This document shows positions 1 to 10,780 of a DNA stretch of 64,000 nucleotides, piece by piece. Source of the DNA: Entoloma clypeatum (taxonomy: Eukaryota > Basidiomycota > Agaricomycetes > Agaricales > Entolomataceae); the NCBI GenBank assembly GCA_963565915.1, contig OY751494.1, positions 2,480,001 to 2,544,000 of the forward strand. Reading direction: 5' to 3'. The translations under genes and the position numbers were made by a program. Position 1 is the first letter of the stretch, and the number at the start of each line of letters is the position of its first letter. The notes beneath the pieces were generated by a model that was given only the letters and a program-made list of their open reading frames with translations, did not search any database and was not told where the DNA came from.

Positions 1-1121
1 GAGAATGACACCCTAGCACGCATTGGAACTTCTTGCTTGCAGCAGCTTCTCGAGAAGAACGTTGCTAAACTGAGCCCTATGCGATGGGAACGAGTAACGA
101 CTACATTCGTTAAACTATTCAGGACAACTACACCTCATCAGCTATTCGATGAGAGCCTTCGGGTGGAGATAGACGGTCCTTCGGCTGAATTCAACGATGG
201 TACAAGTCTGTTGCAGCAATGCCTGCACAAAATGGCGTCTGACGAATTCTAGACTACAATGGTCAAAGCATTTTACCAGCGCCGCTTTCCCCCAATAGCG
301 AGCAACAAAAAATTGATCCTAGGCCTTCACACACAGATCGCCGTCGAGTTTTCAAGCAGATCATTGTCAAATGCGTTCTTCAACTACTTCTAATAGAAAC
401 CATGAACGACCTTCTCCGCAACGACAATGTGTACACGACAATGCCCCCAGAGCAGTTGTTGCGTCTAATGGGAGTTTTGGATCACAGCTACCAGTTTGCA
501 CGCATGTTCAATGATGACAAGGAACTCCGAACTGGACTATGGAAAGTCGGTATGTCATTTATTCCATGGAGCCCTTTTCGCGTCATTCCTACGCCAACTC
601 AGGCTTCATGAAACATTTGCCAAATCTCCTTAAACAAGAGTCCAGTAGTGCCGCAACGCTAGTCCATGTGCTGTTGCACATGTACTATGACCCTCGCCCT
701 CACCACCAGGCTGCCCGTCCGCAAATCGCAGAGCGATTACTGCCGTTCGTTACCTCCTTTTATTGTGTTGAGTGTCCACCGGCTTACCAACAGGTGATAG
801 TTTGGGCCTTGGCGTGGTGCAAGATTATAATAATCTGCGTGCTGATACCCAAAGCAAAAACATTGCCGCGTGGACTCCTGTCGTGGCCGAAATCCTCGAA
901 GGTTTCTGTCGTTTTGACGATAAGGCTGTGAGTGCGCAACAACTCTTTTTGCGACAAGCGCTCAAGTTTGCTCTTGCAAGTTTGCGAGGTATCTACCTGC
1001 TGTTTATCCCCATGCGGCGGAACTTCTTTCTCGAGAAATTGCTCCAGAAGTTCGGCAGACATTGAGGACGTATTTCTTGCGCGTGGGATATGCTCAAGGC
1101 ATCATAGAGACTTCATCGTGA
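1..1121 (+). CDS. SEC7: 3' end of Sec7/BIG-type Arf guanine-nucleotide exchange factor (5' truncated by window)
   Basis: The spliced reading frame gives the C-terminal part of the large trans-Golgi Arf-GEF family (yeast Sec7, human BIG1/2), which activates Arf GTPases for vesicle budding. Visible family-typical stretches are LSPMRWERV..FVKLFRTTTPHQLFDESLRVE at the left edge, then QIIVKCVLQLLLIE, LLRLMGVLDHSYQFARMFN and a closing TYFLRVGYAQGI. At least four short introns interrupt it (for example after GLWKVG near 548 and near 795). The stop TGA is at 1119-1121. The catalytic Sec7 domain and most of the protein lie outside the window. It converges with SLA1 with only 96 bp between the stop codons. 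Identification is by remembered family sequence; confidence is high. Confidence 0.88.
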
Positions 1122-1217
1122 ACTTTGTATTATTTATCTTACTTAAGTAATTGTATGTTTCCAGGATAATGCAAATAGTTTTTTGTGAGGTCATGGAGGC
1201 TTCCGAAGCCTCATGCA

Positions 1218-4200
1218 TCAGCGCTGATACCCATACACGCCACCTTGGTAAGGTTGTGCCCAACTAGTTGCGTGGGTGGTGAGAGCTGTAAAGTGCATAT
1301 CAGCATCTAGCACAACTACGACTGGGCTTCGTGTTCTTACTAGGTTGGATAGTTGTCGCGTTTTCATTTGCGAAAGTTCCTGACTTCATCTGGGCGAAGA
1401 CATTCGCAGGGGAGGTATCTTTAGTACTGCTGGAAGGGGAAACAGGGAGCGGGGGAGGTGATGGCGCTCCATTGTTGAATGGAGATTGGGCAAAGTTGGG
1501 ATTGAACCCCGTATATTCTTGACATTGAACTGAGATGATGCTTTAAGGACGACATCAGAGAACTCACGGCTTTGAATAGGAGTATATGGACTAGTATTCT
1601 GTACTGCATTGAGGCCATTAAAAGGTATACCAGTTGGTTGAGACATGAGCGGTTGAGTGCCGAGAATCCCAATAGGTTGCGAGACAGGGTATGAAGGTTG
1701 TGGCGGGTTGTGGAAAGGAGAAATCGGGGCTGGGCGCGAGGGGACAAAGCTATTGAAGCCCGTCTGCGTGGGTATCAAAGGCTGTAACAAGGTCTGGTTC
1801 GCTGGGACAGGAGCAAATGGACCTCGAGGACTGTTATAGGTCTGTGGTGATTGTTGAGAAGGGGGATTTATTTGAAGGTTCTGAAGAAGTTGCGCAATCG
1901 GGGAAGGCGAAGATCCCATACCAAGGCCAGCTTGGTAACTAGGGGGGATGACAGGCGGCGATGTCGATGGCGGAGGTTGTGCCGCGGGAGTTTGCTTCCG
2001 CAGGTCACTGAGTCTGGAAAGTTGATCGAAGATATCGGACTCGCGGGTTTTTGCCAAGGGAACAGGAGTGGTCGATGCGGATGATGAAGAAGCTGGAGCA
2101 GGACTAGGAATAACCTGGGGCAAAGATGCGGGGACTGGAATTGCAGCTGCAGCTGGAGTCATAGTGTCCGTTGTCACTGGAGGGACGGATGGGACGCGTG
2201 GCGCTGGAGTCCCAACGAGAGGTTTGGTCGAGCTCGGTCGATTTGTCCATGCATCATCCCCAAAGCCGCTGACAGGTAGCACTGTAGAACCGGAACGAGG
2301 AGGGCCTTGGACTGGAGACGACGAGGGATAAGCACTATTCGGCGTCAATATCTGCGGGGAAGATGTTCGTTGGAGGTTCTCTGACGCTGTAGAGATCGCG
2401 TTGATATCAACAGTTGTAGGTGGCAAGCTCTTGCTGGGTTGGGGCCGTCCACGTCGTGGATTCTTCAACATCCCTCCTGGGCCAGCAAACAGATTTGGCG
2501 CAGGACTTCTAGAGCCTCCCGATTCTTGAGCTTGTAACTGGCGAGCGAACTCTTCATCACGACGAATTTGCTCCTCCGCATGCAAGACGGGCTTGTTGAG
2601 ATTATCCGAGGGGCTTCGCTTCTCGATGGCCTTCGTGATCCGGATGATGTCACCTTCACGTACACCGAGGGAACGCATTGTGGATTCCGTGATATCCGAT
2701 AGAATGGTTTCGTCAATCTTGTCTTTCTCAAACGAGGATGCATATCGAGTACAATCATCAATATCGCATCCAGCTGAAAGGAAGAAGTCGAACCAATCAA
2801 TATGAGAGGTCTTCTTCAGAGTAGACCGTGCCAAATTCGGTGATGAGATAGTGGGCCGAGCGAGAGCCAAGGGGATATCATCGTCAGACATATGCTTTGG
2901 AACAGAAGGCTGGGAGTTCTTGCTGGTCATTCGCTCTACAAACTGCAGATCTTCAAGAGACATTTTCTCAGAAGGCACCTCAACGACAACGCCGTTGACT
3001 TTGTGCAATCTCAACTTGCCATTGCTGATTCCTAAAAAAGCGGCTTCTACTCGGAATTGACCGGTACGGTCGTGCCATACACGAGTGCGGTCAGCAGGCG
3101 GGCCTGAGATCGGGTGTCAGTCCGATATCTGAAGATGAGAAGTAATTATTTGACTGACGATTATTCTCCATAGATGTCCGACTCAAACCGGGCTGGTTCT
3201 CAGGTACAGCTTTCTTTATGTCCCTGTGGCCATGCATTAGATTCATATGTCACGGAAAAGGGTATCAAACAAGCGCACACTGGTGGCGTGGAGGAACGTT
3301 TAGCGAGAGCCTCCTTGCGTTTCTTCCTTTCTGTTTCAGCAGCTGCAGCTGCTTCTTTGGCTCTCTTTTGAGCCTCAACCTTTTTGTGTGTTTCAAGTTC
3401 CTGTGCCCTTGCCCTTTGACGTTCTTGCTCTTGCTGTTGTGACAAGCGTTGTTCTTCTAGTCGCACGCGCTCCTCTTCCTCTTCTTCCGATGCGTCCTGA
3501 TCCTGTGGCATAGATTGTGATCCCAATGTAAGAGAAGCCTCAGGAATCTGTGCCAACAGTATTAGATGCGAAAGCCGTCAATGTTGCGAAAGATAATATA
3601 CCTCGATATATGACGCCGGAACGACGCCTGTAGCACCCTCAGAATTCTGGCACTTCCACCACTCGTCGCCGTCTCTTTCGATGATGATGAGTCGCTCCCC
3701 TTCGACGATGGATAGCTCGTCATCACCATCAGCCGTAAAATCGTAAAGTGCGATGCCTGTTTCGCTGGCTGATTCCCCTTCATACAGCGATTCTCTGCTA
3801 TCATCAAAGGCGGGAGACTTCTCGTTGTCATCATCATCATCATCACCATTGGTGGTTGGAATGATCTCAGGAGAGGAATCCGAAAAATGGACTGAGGGTT
3901 TTGTGGTTTCTCGTTTACCTGGCCCAACATCAGACTGTTGACCGACGGTATTGTCAAAGGAGTCCCGCGGAATCGACGCAGAAGAAAGGGCCTTAGAGGT
4001 GTCCAACTTGGTCATGATTGCATCAACATTCTCTTTAGATCCCGTGAGGAAGTGAAGACTGAGTGGAGTTGCACCACCAATTTCAATGATGATATGTTTC
4101 GCCTTTTCACTGGAAACACTGTTGACATCCTGGGTTCTCCATTTCTGAACTGGGTTCTGAAGAAACCTATGCCGTTAAACGGGAAGGGGATGCGGATGCC

Positions 4201-4992
4201 AGGGCTCACCTTATCTGCTTCACTCGCGAAGAAAAGTGCGCCATTGCCTATCCCCAGCGTCCCTTTTTTCTTCTTACCTTTCTTATCTAGTTCTGATACT
4301 GACCATGTCTGGATACCGTCTGCATTGGCTTTGGTCGCGGCGACACGATCTGCTGGGTCCACATATGTACTGATGGGCCGTTGAGCCTGGAAGACAATAT
4401 GAAGTTTAATTTAGAATGCGGAAGACATGGTCTTACAGGAGGAGGGACAATTACTCGCGGGGCAGGAAGGCTTTCTCCTTCTACGTAGGCTTCAACGTAG
4501 TTTCCCGGAACGAAACCTGCTTTACCACCCTCCTTCCGACTTTGCACTAACAACCAGTCCTGCTCTGTGTCGAATACAAGTAAGACCTCATCTTCTTGTA
4601 CTGAAAGCTCTCCAGGTGCGGCGGCTTCATAATCGTAGAGAGTTTTGACAATCGAGGTGTGGTCAGCCTACAAAATCTGGCGTAAGCTAATCCCGGATAT
4701 AGAAGGAGACTGCCGGAGGAAGCAGGACCTGTTCGACATAAGCAGCAGGAACCAGACCAACGGCACTGTCATCGTCCTGTGTGTCACCCTTTATCTTGAC
4801 CCTCCACCAGCTAGAGGGGGGAAGTTGGTGGGGGTGTTATTAAAAGACGGAAACGGAGACAGACTCATCGTCAATTCTTTCTATGAGAAAAAGGAGCTGG
4901 TCCTCTTTGAGGGGTATCTCGTCATCTGACTGTGGATTGTAATTATAGGAGGCTTTGAGGATTGCGAGGTACGGTTCTGCGTGTGCGGACAT
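1218..4992 (-). CDS. SLA1: SLA1 endocytic adaptor: three SH3 domains, SHD1, SAM-like SHD2, C-terminal TG repeats
   Basis: Sla1 links cargo and clathrin to the actin/Arp2/3 machinery at cortical endocytic patches. The start is ATG at 4992 (MSAHAEPYLAILKASYNY), which opens SH3-1. SH3-2 lies at about 4640-4470 and SH3-3 at about 3770-3590 (ALYDFTADGDDELS...WWKC). A Sla1-type insert lies between them (IQTWSVSELDKKGKKKKG, near 4310). SHD1 is at about 3105-2940 (RVWHDRTGQFRVEAAFLG), where fungi bind NPFxD cargo signals. The SAM-like SHD2 is at about 2830-2630 (WFDFFLSAGCDIDDC). The C-terminal third is Pro/Gln/Ser-rich with TG-type repeats (PTQTGFNSF, SQPTGIPFNG, SQYTGFNPNF), the family's Pan1/End3-binding signature. 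Two introns near the end, 1518-1567 and 1286-1340, are needed to reach a sensible end (WAQPYQGGVYGYQR, stop 1218-1220). A TCA microsatellite at 3819-3845 encodes an Asp run. Confidence 0.9.
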
Positions 4993-5194
4993 GGTGGACA
5001 GGGTGGATGTTGTGATCAGTTGAATGTGATGTGGCCCGGCAAGCTTAGGCGAATCTCTCAGTCTTCTAGCACAGCTCGCTGTCGCTATCGAGCACGACCT
5101 GCAGGATGGCTCTTTGCATTGTGCGCGATAAACGGTATCTGACTCACCCAGTCTGATTGGAGACTGATGGATCCGCAATTTTCTGTCTCTTACC

Positions 5195-7239
5195 ATGAGC
5201 AAACTCAATCCTGGTGCATTCGAGTTCGTTCCCGGACGAGCTTTCGCTCCCCCCAAGCCTGCTCCCCCGCCCCCACCACCCCTCGACCGTCCCGAGAAAC
5301 TCGATCCTCCTCGCCCCGCCCCGACCATATCACTCAATATCGGTGCATCAAAGCCCACTCAACCCCCACCAACCGACCTCATTCCCCCTCCTCAGATCAA
5401 GCCCACCCAGCCCCCCACTGTCTCAACCGCTGCAACCCCAGTGGCGTCGAAGCCTAGCACGCCAGCACCCGTTAACAAGATCTTTTCTACTCAAAAGGCA
5501 AAAACCGATACAAATGCCATCGCAGAGGAGGTGAAGGCGGTTGCAGATCGGGCCGTCCTCGAAGATCTGTACGGCCATGGTAAGTTCCCGTCCTACCAGT
5601 CGATCGATACCATTTCCCTAATACGTTGTTCAGTCAAAGAGCATCTGAACATCGTTTTTGTCGGGCATGTTGATGCTGGAAAATCCACCATGGGCGGTAA
5701 TTTACTTTATCTCACTGGTACGGTCGATAAGCGCACCATGGAAAAATACGAAAGGGACGCAAAGGAGGCAGGACGCGAATCATGGTATCTTAGCTGGGCC
5801 TTGGATTCTACACCTCAAGAGAGGAGCAAGGGCAAAACCGTCGAAGTAGGACGCGCCTACTTTGAGACTGACCTTCGCAGATACACGATTCTCGATGCTC
5901 CAGGACACAAAACTTTCGTTCCCTCGATGATATCTGGCGCCGCTCAAGCTGATGTAGCCATTCTTGTCATCTCAGCCCGGAAGGGTGAATTCGAGACTGG
6001 CTTTGAAAAGGGCGGACAGACTCGCGAGCACATCATGCTCGTCAAAACTGCCGGAGTAACTAAAGTCGTCATCGCCGTTAACAAGATGGACGATCCCACA
6101 GTTCTTTGGGATAAGGCTCGATATGATGAGATCAAGGACAAAATAACACCTTTTGTCAAAGCCGCAGGCTTCAACCCAAAGGCCGATGTCTCCTTCATCC
6201 CCGTCTCCGCTTATACCGGCCTAAACCTCAAGGCCAGGTTGTCCAAAACTGATTGTCCGTGGTATGAGTAAGTGGACTTGTATTGATGGCCGATACAGTT
6301 CACTTAGCTGTTTTCGCAGTGGCCCTTCTTTCCTTGAACATATTGACCATATGCCAATGGTCGATCGGAAGATCAATGCCCCTCTGATGATGCCTATTTC
6401 CGAGAAATACAAAGATATGGGCACGGTCGTGGTCGGGAAAGTGGAATCGGGTCATCTGCGCAAGGGTGACCATCTAATTCTAATGCCAAACAAGGACGAC
6501 GTCGAAGTGGCTGCCATTTACAATGAAATAGAAACCGAGGTTGATCGCGCTCTATGCGGAGACAACGTTCGCGTCCGCTTACGTGGTATAGAGGATGAGG
6601 ACATAAGTCCCGGATTTGTATTAACCAGCCCGCTCAAACCTGTTCATGCTGTACGTCAATTCGAGGCCCAGCTCGCAATACTGGAGCACAAGAGTATCAT
6701 ATGTGCGGGTTACTCTGCTGTGATGCATATTCATACCCTCTCTGAGGAGGTCACACTACCTGTAGGTACTTTTGGGTTATCGTCGTTCTATTATTTAGAA
6801 CTTTTTCAGGCGCTTTTGCACTATTATGACAAAGCCACTGGTCGTAAATCCAAGAAGCCTCCACAGTTCGCTAAGAAAGGTAAGCCGCTGAGTGCTCGTT
6901 AGTCTATCTTCAGCGATGGATACCTTTAATCAGGACAAAAAATTGTTGCTCTGGTTGAAGCCACTGCTTTGGTTTGTGTAGAACGTTTTGTTGATTACCC
7001 CCAGCTGGGTCGGTTCACCCTCCGAGACGAAGGTGCGTACCTCGGAGCTTGCTCCTTCCTTGTGCCAATATTAACGCTAGCATACTGAACAGGGCGGACA
7101 GTAGCTATTGGAAAAGTGTGTCACTCCGTTCCTTCGAAATTTTACTCATAGGTGCCATCAGATCACCAAACTCATCGAGTCAGGCCACGAGGATGTCGCT
7201 GTTGAAGGTGTCAGCAATTTGTCTGTTGCAGGGTCTTAA
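5195..7239 (+). CDS. SUP35: Eukaryotic peptide chain release factor eRF3 (Sup35), translational GTPase
   Basis: eRF3 is the GTPase partner of eRF1 in translation termination. The GTP-binding motifs are in order: G1 GHVDAGKST (near 5665), switch I SKGKTVEVGRAYFET, G3 DAPGHKTF, G4 NKMDD, and then beta-barrel domains ending near ITKLIESGHEDVAVEGVSN. The stop TAA is at 7237-7239. Introns fall near 5580-5633, 6266-6319, 6760-6810 and in the last part; the final acceptor is the AG before ATCACC at 7151-7156, which restores the conserved frame. The N-terminal region is about 135 residues, Pro/Ala/Ser-rich, without the Gln/Asn-rich prion domain of the yeast protein. It opens with a PAM2-like motif (SKLNPGAFEFVP), expected to bind poly(A)-binding protein. 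The start is divergent from SLA1, 202 bp away. Confidence 0.93.
5198..5236 (+). other. PAM2-like motif at the N-terminus of eRF3
   Basis: Residues 2 to 14 read SKLNPGAFEFVPG. This fits the PABP-interacting motif 2 pattern [ST]xLNPxAxxFxP, which docks on the MLLE domain of poly(A)-binding protein. eRF3-PABP binding by such motifs is established in animals; for this fungus it is an inference from the pattern. Confidence 0.7.
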
Positions 7240-7950
7240 ACACAACAATGTGCCACCTTCACTTAGACGACCTTTATTCAGTCCCTGAATATCCTTAGGG
7301 ACCTTCATCTTTATGTTGAAACAACCTGCAGAGAGATGCAATTTCTATTTATTATGGCTGTGGTCAACAGTAAGATGTGTTGACTGAATTTACTTCCCTA
7401 TATATATAACTTCAAAGCATTCCTGCCCTGACAATAATTTAGCCTCTTGCCAGATTGCTCTTGCTTGAGTGTTGATGGCAATTTTAATCCACACCACAAC
7501 AATTATGCACTGGTCATTTGTACAGCTGATCCCTTGTACACTCGGCAGTCTGATTTCCATGTAAATTATGAATTAGTGGCCCCACATACTTAGTGCTTAT
7601 ACCTCTAATGAACAGATTCAGACCATAAAACCCCCATATGAGGGGTTCATATCAAATGGGAGGTGATTCAGAAAGGGTTCTGATCTTGCCAAAAACTGCT
7701 CCTTTGGATGCCCATGATTTTTTGCATAGCTCACCTAATACTTCTCTGTTCTCCGAGCCACTTTGTAGTAGAAAAATATGTTCATGTGTGCAAACCACAA
7801 GTGTTATTTTCAATGTACAAAGGGATACTATTCGACTTTGGATTAATCCTTCAACATCCTATCTAAGGCCTATGTCTTCCTACCATATGAATCATTGTAG
7901 ATTTGTTTGTGGGTGTGTTCTAGGTAAGTCCCAAGTTAGATAACACCATC
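7240..7950. other. AT-rich intergenic stretch, no gene recognised
   Basis: About 710 bp between the eRF3 stop and the WD40 gene start. It is visibly richer in A+T than its flanks (runs such as tatatatata near 7399). One 101-codon open frame at 7638-7943 has no recognisable domain. It probably holds the eRF3 3' UTR and the promoter of the WD40 gene. I see no clear terminal repeats or transposase remnant. Confidence 0.5.
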
Positions 7951-10045
7951 ATGTCAAACGGCAGTCCATATTTCCATCACGGCCTGTCTGATTTCACCCG
8001 ACACCCAACATCACAACTGAAGATCGAACGGTTCAGGGGACGGAATCTCTCCCGATCCCTGAGATGTACCCTTGATAGAGTAAATGTTCTTGGGGATGGT
8101 CCAACTTCTGGTCATACAGGGTAGGTCAAGGGCTATAGCTGACTGTCATACGCTCAGCATTCCCAGATGTGTAAATGCTCTTAGTTGGGCGCGCGACGGC
8201 GAACTATTGCTTAGTGGAGGAGACGACACCACTGTACGGATATGGGCCATCGACGCCGCTAATACAGCTCAAGAGTATCCATTTATCTGCCGTTCAGTGA
8301 TACAAACTGGTCATAGGGCAAACATCTTCAGCGCTCAGATGTTGCCATACTCTTCTCGGTTGTAAGCTGTAGCTATTCACTCCTCCGCTCGTCCATTATC
8401 ATCTTCACAGGGCAACTGTTGCTGGTGATAAGCAAGTTCGCGTATTTGATATCCGGGAGGAAGGCCTTTCCGGTTCACCGAGTCGTCATGAAACGGTGTA
8501 CAGCTCGCGACAAGCTTGTACTCGTATTTTGAGATGCCATGAGGATCGCGTCAAACGGATCGTCACAGAAGATAGTCCTGACTTATTTCTGTCGGTCGGA
8601 GAGGTATCATCTCATGGACACCACAGGTCTATCCTGTTGATACTTTATTTAGGATGGGGCCGTGAGGCAGCATGACTTGCGACGACCTCATGATTGCCTT
8701 CGGGAACCGTGTCCCACCCCGCTCGTCAAAGTCAATCATGAATTGTCAGCTCTCGCGCTCTCTCCGCTGACACCATATCAATTTATCGTCGCAGGCGAGT
8801 CTCCATATGTGAGTCTCAACTCTACTGTGGGGAACATGTCGTGATAGAGATCGCATTAGGGATATCTATTTGATCGAAGACAGGCGGGTCGAGTACTTCA
8901 AGAAGAGTGGGGAGTTGTTCCTCAGCCTTTGGGTGAAGGGTCTTTGACGCAATGCGTTCGCCGATTTGGAAGGACAAAGAAAGCCACCGGTGGGCGGGGA
9001 ATGGTTGACCATATCACAGGGGCTCGAATGTCGACATATAATGGCCATGAGGTGATAGCCTTGTTTTGATTTGCAAAATTGCTTCACTGAAGTGACTGCA
9101 GGTGTTATTATGTGTGTCGACGCCGTCTCTAAATCAAAACCTCCATGTTGATGATCAGTATCACAGCTTATAGTGGTGATGCAGTGTATCTTTACTCTAC
9201 ACTGGATGAACCCGCAAACAGCGACTCCATGTCTTCGACTTCATCACCATTTCTTGCCGCAAATCCCAAGTGGATGAAATCGGAAGCAGCTGAGGCCGCA
9301 AATGTGGCAAACCAGGTTCTCATCGATTCCATGGAGATAGATGATGAACCCACACCCGCCCCAATCGTGGAACCGGATGCTAGCACGACAAGTGTTACCA
9401 ACCAAGATGGTGATCATGTCACAGATGATGACCACGAAGGCGATGACGGTAGTGAAGAATTTACTGACTTTTCCGAGGCAGATGAGAATGGATTCCAACC
9501 TCGTGTTCCTATCGTCTATCCTCGCCAGCGTTACTCTGGGGCTCGTAACGTCGCCACTGTAAAGGATGGTCAGTAAATTACCTTTAGTGTCTCAATATTA
9601 TCTGATACTTCTCTGGTCGCACAGTTAATTTCCTAGGACCCCAGGATGAATTCGTGACGTCTGGGTCCGATGATGGTAACTTCTTTATGTGGTATAAATC
9701 AAATGGAGCAATACACGGAATATACGAGGGCGATAGCAGCATTGTGAATATGATCGAGGGTCATCCCCATCTCCCTCTTGTAGCAGTAAGTGGAATTGAC
9801 ACCACGGTCAAAGTAAGTGACAAGCAATGTCCTTCTCATTCTACCTGACTCTTGACTTGAAGTTGTTTGCACCCACAAATTCGACCAGTAAATCATCAAG
9901 AATAGGCAATGCTGCGCAAATCACGGAGGCAAATACCCGTCCGAGCAGAACGCGAATTTTCCGTTACAACTTTGCTACACTTTTGGCCGAAACGCGATTG
10001 GCACTGGGACGGGATGTAGGCGACGTTGAGTGTCGAAGTCAATGA
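7951..10045 (+). CDS. WD40-repeat protein, DDB1-CUL4-associated factor (DCAF8/DCAF6-like)
   Basis: Probable substrate receptor of a CUL4-DDB1 ubiquitin ligase. The start ATG at 7951 gives MSNGSPYFHHGLSDF and runs into SGHTG/CVNALSWARDGELLLSGGDD across the first intron (about 8106-8151). WD repeats follow: TTVRIWAID, VRVFDIREE (a WDxR-like DDB1-docking box), DLFLSVGEDGAVRQHDLR, and after a long acidic insert (about 9205-9520, rich in Asp/Glu/Ser) the last two blades, EFVTSGSDDGNFFMW and HPHLPLVAVSGIDTTVKLFAP. The blade order with an acidic loop before the C-terminal blades is the DCAF8/DCAF6 layout. It has about seven short introns. The stop TGA is at 10043-10045. The family assignment rests on remembered similarity; the exact orthologue (DCAF6 or DCAF8) is uncertain. 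Confidence 0.8.
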
Positions 10046-10160
10046 CGGTTATTATAAAGTACAGTACGTAGGCTCTGTGTACAATAGAAATGAATCGAGT
10101 GAATGTACTTGGTTTGTATGCATTGTACTTGAATTACATATGTATTCTTTGACCCAACCC

Positions 10161-10510
10161 ATGGACCACCAAATTAGGTTGGCTAAAAGTTCGTTTTACA
10201 CACCGCATAACCGAACCCAGTCTGTGGCAATTGGATCAAACCCTGGAAAAGAAATAATCTGCGGATTGAGAGCTGCAGATGAGAAGTGCCGAGTGGCTAT
10301 TGCAGGGGAGGTGAAACTGCCAGCTGGTCGCAGGGTAGCTTGTCGTTGCTTACCACGACTGTGGTTGCAAACGGCACCTCAAGGACACGGACACATCCAA
10401 GACACATCCCTTCCAATTATCGCCGTCACCTCAGTTCAAGTTATACCGCTCCTGTCGGCCTCAAGCTTGTGGCAGGTCCTGAAGGCCTGACTGCTTCTAT
10501 TGCGCTTTGA
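10161..10510 (+). pseudogene. Coding-like fragment of unknown identity, possibly a WD-protein relic or a small spliced gene
   Basis: Between the WD40 gene and CTK1 one frame from ATG 10161 reads SVAIGSNPGKEIICGLRAAD followed by EKCRVAIAGE. It resembles the first propeller strand of Rtc1/WDR24-type WD proteins as I remember them. A second frame (about 10307-10510) continues with good codon structure (SLSLLTTTVVANGT, VGLKLVAGPEGLTASIAL, then TGA). I could not join the two with a normal intron. No further WD repeats follow before CTK1 starts. It could be a decayed gene end, a small gene with unseen exons, or 5' leader of CTK1. The rest of the 10046-10780 gap shows nothing else. Confidence 0.25.
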
Positions 10511-10780
10511 TTGCTCTTTTTTTTGCTGTTATGTAAGTTTTCCATTCAAACCTTTCCTGGATCCCTCTTGTCAGTCTTCTCAACCATTTGGAACGCCCTC
10601 ATCTGATTCAACAAACCCACTCGGTAGAACGTTTCATTCCCTTTATCTGGGTGTGGTTCTGTCAAGAAATTGCAGGTGTGAAGACAGTGAACCCTTGCAG
10701 TTTTCACCGCCGCAAACACGTAATATCCAGTACAATTGTTCCATCTTATTACTGTTACCTCTAACGTTGGAACACTATCA

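Noticed and set aside
2440..2470. RRGRP, an AT-hook-like string, on the minus strand
   Set aside because: It lies in the disordered C-terminal part of SLA1, a cytoplasmic endocytic protein, and occurs only once.
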